Program-made: the position numbers and the translations under genes | The notes under the pieces: generated by a model | The model's input: the letters and a program-made list of their open reading frames with translations, nothing else | What the model was told of the DNA's origin: nothing | Databases searched by the model: none | Shown: piece by piece, positions 36,322-38,787 of the stretch | Layout of the letters: the number at the start of each line of letters is the position of its first letter | How positions within the stretch are numbered: the stretch's first letter is position 1 | NCBI GenBank assembly: GCA_013287545.1 | Contig: JABDDQ010000016.1 | Span: forward strand, 1-38,787 | Direction of reading: 5' to 3' | DNA from: Bacteroidota bacterium | GTDB taxonomy: Bacteria; Bacteroidota; Bacteroidia; B-17B0; Aurantibacillaceae | Length of the DNA stretch: 38,787 bases

Positions 36322-38685
36322 ATGAAAAGTAAAGTATTACTTAGTATAACAATTATCTTGCTACTGTTTTTACCAAAGGTAAATTATGGGCAAGCGCCTG
36401 CTATAGGCACACAACCTACCGATCAAATAGTATGTGAGGGAGCTTCGGCAACTTTTTCAGTAGCTGCCACAGGCACAGCACTTACATACCAATGGAGAAA
36501 AGGAATTATAAACTTAGTTGATGGTGGAAATATTTTAGGTTCGGCTACAGCCACGCTTACAATAAATCCCAACACAGGCCCACACATTACTACACAGCCT
36601 TCTAATCAAGCTGTATGTGCAGGTAGTTCGGCAAGCTTTTCGGTTGCTGCAACGGGGGCAAGCCTTAATTACCAATGGGTAAAAGGTGGCGTAAATCTTA
36701 TTAACGGAGGAAATATATCGGGTGCAAACACTGCAACACTGGTAATTAACCCGGTAACTGTTTTAGATACTTCATCTAATTATTATGTTATTGTTAGTGG
36801 AGCATGTTTGCCAAATGATACTTCTATAAAAGTTTCGTTACATTTTAATAACCCGCATATTGTTATACAACCAAGTAATCAAACCGTATGTTCGGGCAGT
36901 CCGGCAATATTTTCAGTTACTGCCATCGGAACGGGTCTTATTTACCAATGGAGAAAAGGAATGGTTAATTTAGTTGACGGAGGAAACATATCGGGTGCAA
37001 CTACTGCAACACTGGTAATTAACCCAGCAACAATTTCTGATACATCATCTTTTTATAATGTATTTATTATTGGTGGTTGTGCGCCTAATGATACTTCAAT
37101 AAACGTTTCTTTATTCATTAATACAAGCCCTACTATTACGACACAACCAAGTAGCCAAACAGTATGTGCAGGTAACCCCGTAAGTTTTTCAGTTGGTGCT
37201 ACGGGCTCTGGTCTTATTTACCAATGGAGAAATGGAAGTGTAAATTTAGTTAATGGTGGAAATATTTCAGGTGTGAACACGGCAACGCTTACTATTAACC
37301 CTACAAATATATCTGATACATCATCTTTTTATAATGTAGTTATTGCAGGAGTTTGTGCACCTAATGATACATCTATAAAAGTTTCTTTAAAAATTAATAC
37401 AGCTCCAAACATTACAGCGAATGCTACAGCAAGTTCTGGTACCCCCATGCCTCCCACCAGTTATGAATGGATGATTACCCAATGCGATCAGAATGGAAAT
37501 GCTTATTGGAATCCTTCTACTACTTGGAGCCAATGGTATACAGGCTCACCAGGCGTGTTTACTTTCCCTTCTGCCGGTGCAGGAGGCCCCTCCTTCCTTC
37601 AATGCGGAAATTATTATCTTGTAGCCCTTGCTCTCTCTAATTGTGGAAACCAGTATCAGCCAACGGGGCAAAAAATATATATAGATTGCCCACCTAAGAT
37701 AACAGTAAGTTCTTCTACAAATGCCTGTGTAGGCCAACCTGTTACATTTACTGCACAAGGAGCTACTTCCTATAACTGGTCACCATCTTCAAATCTGAGT
37801 GCCAGCACAGGTTCTGTAGTAAGCGCAACGGTTGCATCAGTAACTACGGTTTATAGTGTTACCGGGGCAGACTCGTATGGATGTAAAAATACAGCAACTG
37901 TGTCAGTAGTGCCTGGGCCGAACATTGTACCTAAATTTACTTTAACAGGTTCTTCGACTTCAGGTAATCCATATTATAATGTTGAAGCAACTAATTACCC
38001 TTGGTCCCCTACCACTGTTCCAGGGATGGGACTTGTTTGGGAAGTTGTACAAGTTGTGGCTGGTAGCAATCCACCTTTACCAACAAACACAGTAGTTACA
38101 TCTGTAGTTAATCCTTATTGCTGGGGACCAGGAAGTTCAACCGGACCAGTTGGTCCTCCCGTTTGGTTTAACTGCTATAGTAATAATACACCAAATCCAT
38201 TCCCAACCAGTGCTTCACTAACCTCTCCTACCTGTACATGTCCTGGAGACCCTATTGGTAAATTTCAAATAGGATCTGAATATATGATAACACTTGGTAC
38301 ATGGAGCAATGAATGCCCTTGGTCGTCAACCTACCAAACTGTATATTTAAATTGCGAGGGATGCAAATTTGAGATAAAAGAAAATACAGCAACTAAAACT
38401 ACTGTTGAAGCCATAAAAGAATCTCTTAAACTGACTGAATTTGCTAATACAAACACTACTACTATTGTCCCCAATCCAAATAATGGTTATTTTACTATAG
38501 AAGGTACAACAACAGATATAAATAGTACCGTTGAAATATATGACTTAAATGGCCGAATGCTTTTAAACCAGAAAATAAATAATTCTATGGGTGTAAATGC
38601 CAGTGATTTACTGCCAGGAATATACAATGTATGCGTTAAAACCAATAATACAATTACTAATAAAAAACTGATTATCGTTAAATAA
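36322..38685 (+). CDS. Secreted Ig-like repeat protein with T9SS type A sorting signal
   Basis: 787 aa from ATG 36322 (an upstream in-frame GTG at 36289 is not preferred because the signal peptide starts here). The signal peptide is MKSKVLLSITIILLLFLPKV followed by NYGQ. Four tandem Ig-like repeats of about 91 aa follow, each with TQPSNQ-VCAG, FSVAATG, YQW and LVINP motifs (residues 27-85, 86-176, 177-267, 268-360). The first lacks its last 32 or so residues. Beta-rich cysteine-containing domains come next, and the C terminus is a T9SS sorting domain (IVPNPNNGYFTIEG to NTITNKKLIIVK). It is likely a surface adhesin or structural protein. A terminator follows 20 bp after the stop. Confidence 0.9.
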   Translation: MKSKVLLSITIILLLFLPKVNYGQAPAIGTQPTDQIVCEGASATFSVAATGTALTYQWRKGIINLVDGGNILGSATATLTINPNTGPHITTQPSNQAVCAGSSASFSVAATGASLNYQWVKGGVNLINGGNISGANTATLVINPVTVLDTSSNYYVIVSGACLPNDTSIKVSLHFNNPHIVIQPSNQTVCSGSPAIFSVTAIGTGLIYQWRKGMVNLVDGGNISGATTATLVINPATISDTSSFYNVFIIGGCAPNDTSINVSLFINTSPTITTQPSSQTVCAGNPVSFSVGATGSGLIYQWRNGSVNLVNGGNISGVNTATLTINPTNISDTSSFYNVVIAGVCAPNDTSIKVSLKINTAPNITANATASSGTPMPPTSYEWMITQCDQNGNAYWNPSTTWSQWYTGSPGVFTFPSAGAGGPSFLQCGNYYLVALALSNCGNQYQPTGQKIYIDCPPKITVSSSTNACVGQPVTFTAQGATSYNWSPSSNLSASTGSVVSATVASVTTVYSVTGADSYGCKNTATVSVVPGPNIVPKFTLTGSSTSGNPYYNVEATNYPWSPTTVPGMGLVWEVVQVVAGSNPPLPTNTVVTSVVNPYCWGPGSSTGPVGPPVWFNCYSNNTPNPFPTSASLTSPTCTCPGDPIGKFQIGSEYMITLGTWSNECPWSSTYQTVYLNCEGCKFEIKENTATKTTVEAIKESLKLTEFANTNTTTIVPNPNNGYFTIEGTTTDINSTVEIYDLNGRMLLNQKINNSMGVNASDLLPGIYNVCVKTNNTITNKKLIIVK

Positions 38686-38704
38686 ATAGAAAATAAGTTT
38701 TTTA

Positions 38705-38737
38705 ATAAAGCCACTCCGTTCAGGGTGGCTTTATTAT
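38705..38737 (+). terminator. Rho-independent terminator of the Ig-like gene
   Basis: ATAAAGCCAC (38705-38714) pairs perfectly with GTGGCTTTAT (38725-38734), followed by a TATTATTAT tract. It is 20 bp downstream of the stop codon at 38685. Confidence 0.75.
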
Positions 38738-38787
38738 TATACTCTAATTTATCTCTTTCCATTTGTAGAATAAATCAATTATAATAA

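Overview
The window looks like a chromosomal segment of an AT-rich member of the Bacteroidota. Evidence: two secreted proteins end in type IX secretion (Por/T9SS type A) sorting domains. Perfect Bacteroidota -7 boxes (TAnnTTTG) precede the tRNA gene and a lysine-rich SWIB-domain gene. Several proteins have the usual Bacteroidota mobile-element style (phage-SAM-like tyrosine integrase, DUF6140-like peptide). No structural phage genes and no conjugation genes are visible.

Layout. (1) 0-3.3 kb: small accessory genes of mostly unknown function, preceded by a gene-free stretch with a 24-bp direct repeat. (2) 3.4-6.9 kb: a tight run of one unknown protein, a GT2 glycosyltransferase, a radical SAM enzyme, a P-loop kinase-like protein and a cysteine-cluster protein, joined by overlaps; it may be one modification pathway. 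(3) 6.9-10 kb: an XRE regulator with a small partner, a LamG/T9SS surface protein, a lipoprotein, and an H1-like SWIB protein with a clear terminator. These look like core or surface genes. (4) About 10.4-34.0 kb: an accessory block interpreted as one integrative element. Its left arm (11.3-16.7 kb) is a run of small unknown genes (one DUF2958), separated by repeated copies of one promoter-like motif: a C-T(7-9) tract, then (T)GACCTATAA with the TATAA a fixed ~22 nt from the C. The motif usually sits 5-25 nt from a start codon. The middle (16.7-24.9 kb) holds a small serine recombinase, a DUF2779 nuclease/exonuclease and a minus-strand defence-like cluster: two DUF262 proteins, a WYL regulator and a PD-(D/E)XK nuclease. 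The right arm (25-32 kb) holds an AAA+ ATPase, a DinB-like protein, a 'mobile mystery A'-type HTH protein with two palindromic operators, a DUF5131 (Gp37/Gp68) protein, a strongly structured 530-bp non-coding region, and a probable replication protein with family-A-polymerase-like motifs. A tyrosine integrase closes the block. (5) 34.17-36 kb: a tRNA-Met gene whose 3' half, read antisense, encodes the last 13 residues and stop codon of a large serine recombinase, the mark of an insertion at a tRNA gene. (6) 36.3-38.7 kb: a repeat-rich Ig-like T9SS protein with a terminator.

The two most striking signals are these. First, the polymerase-like replication gene carries six iteron-like repeats inside its own coding sequence. 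Their core AGCGGTTT is kept even where the reading frame changes, a layout like the origin inside the phage lambda O gene. Second, a family of near-identical promoters with fixed spacing, unlike the host TAnnTTTG type, drives the small-gene arm and the DUF5131 gene. Together they suggest an element with its own replication origin and its own transcription signal, carrying a defence cargo. All functional statements come from motif reading by eye; no database search was possible.
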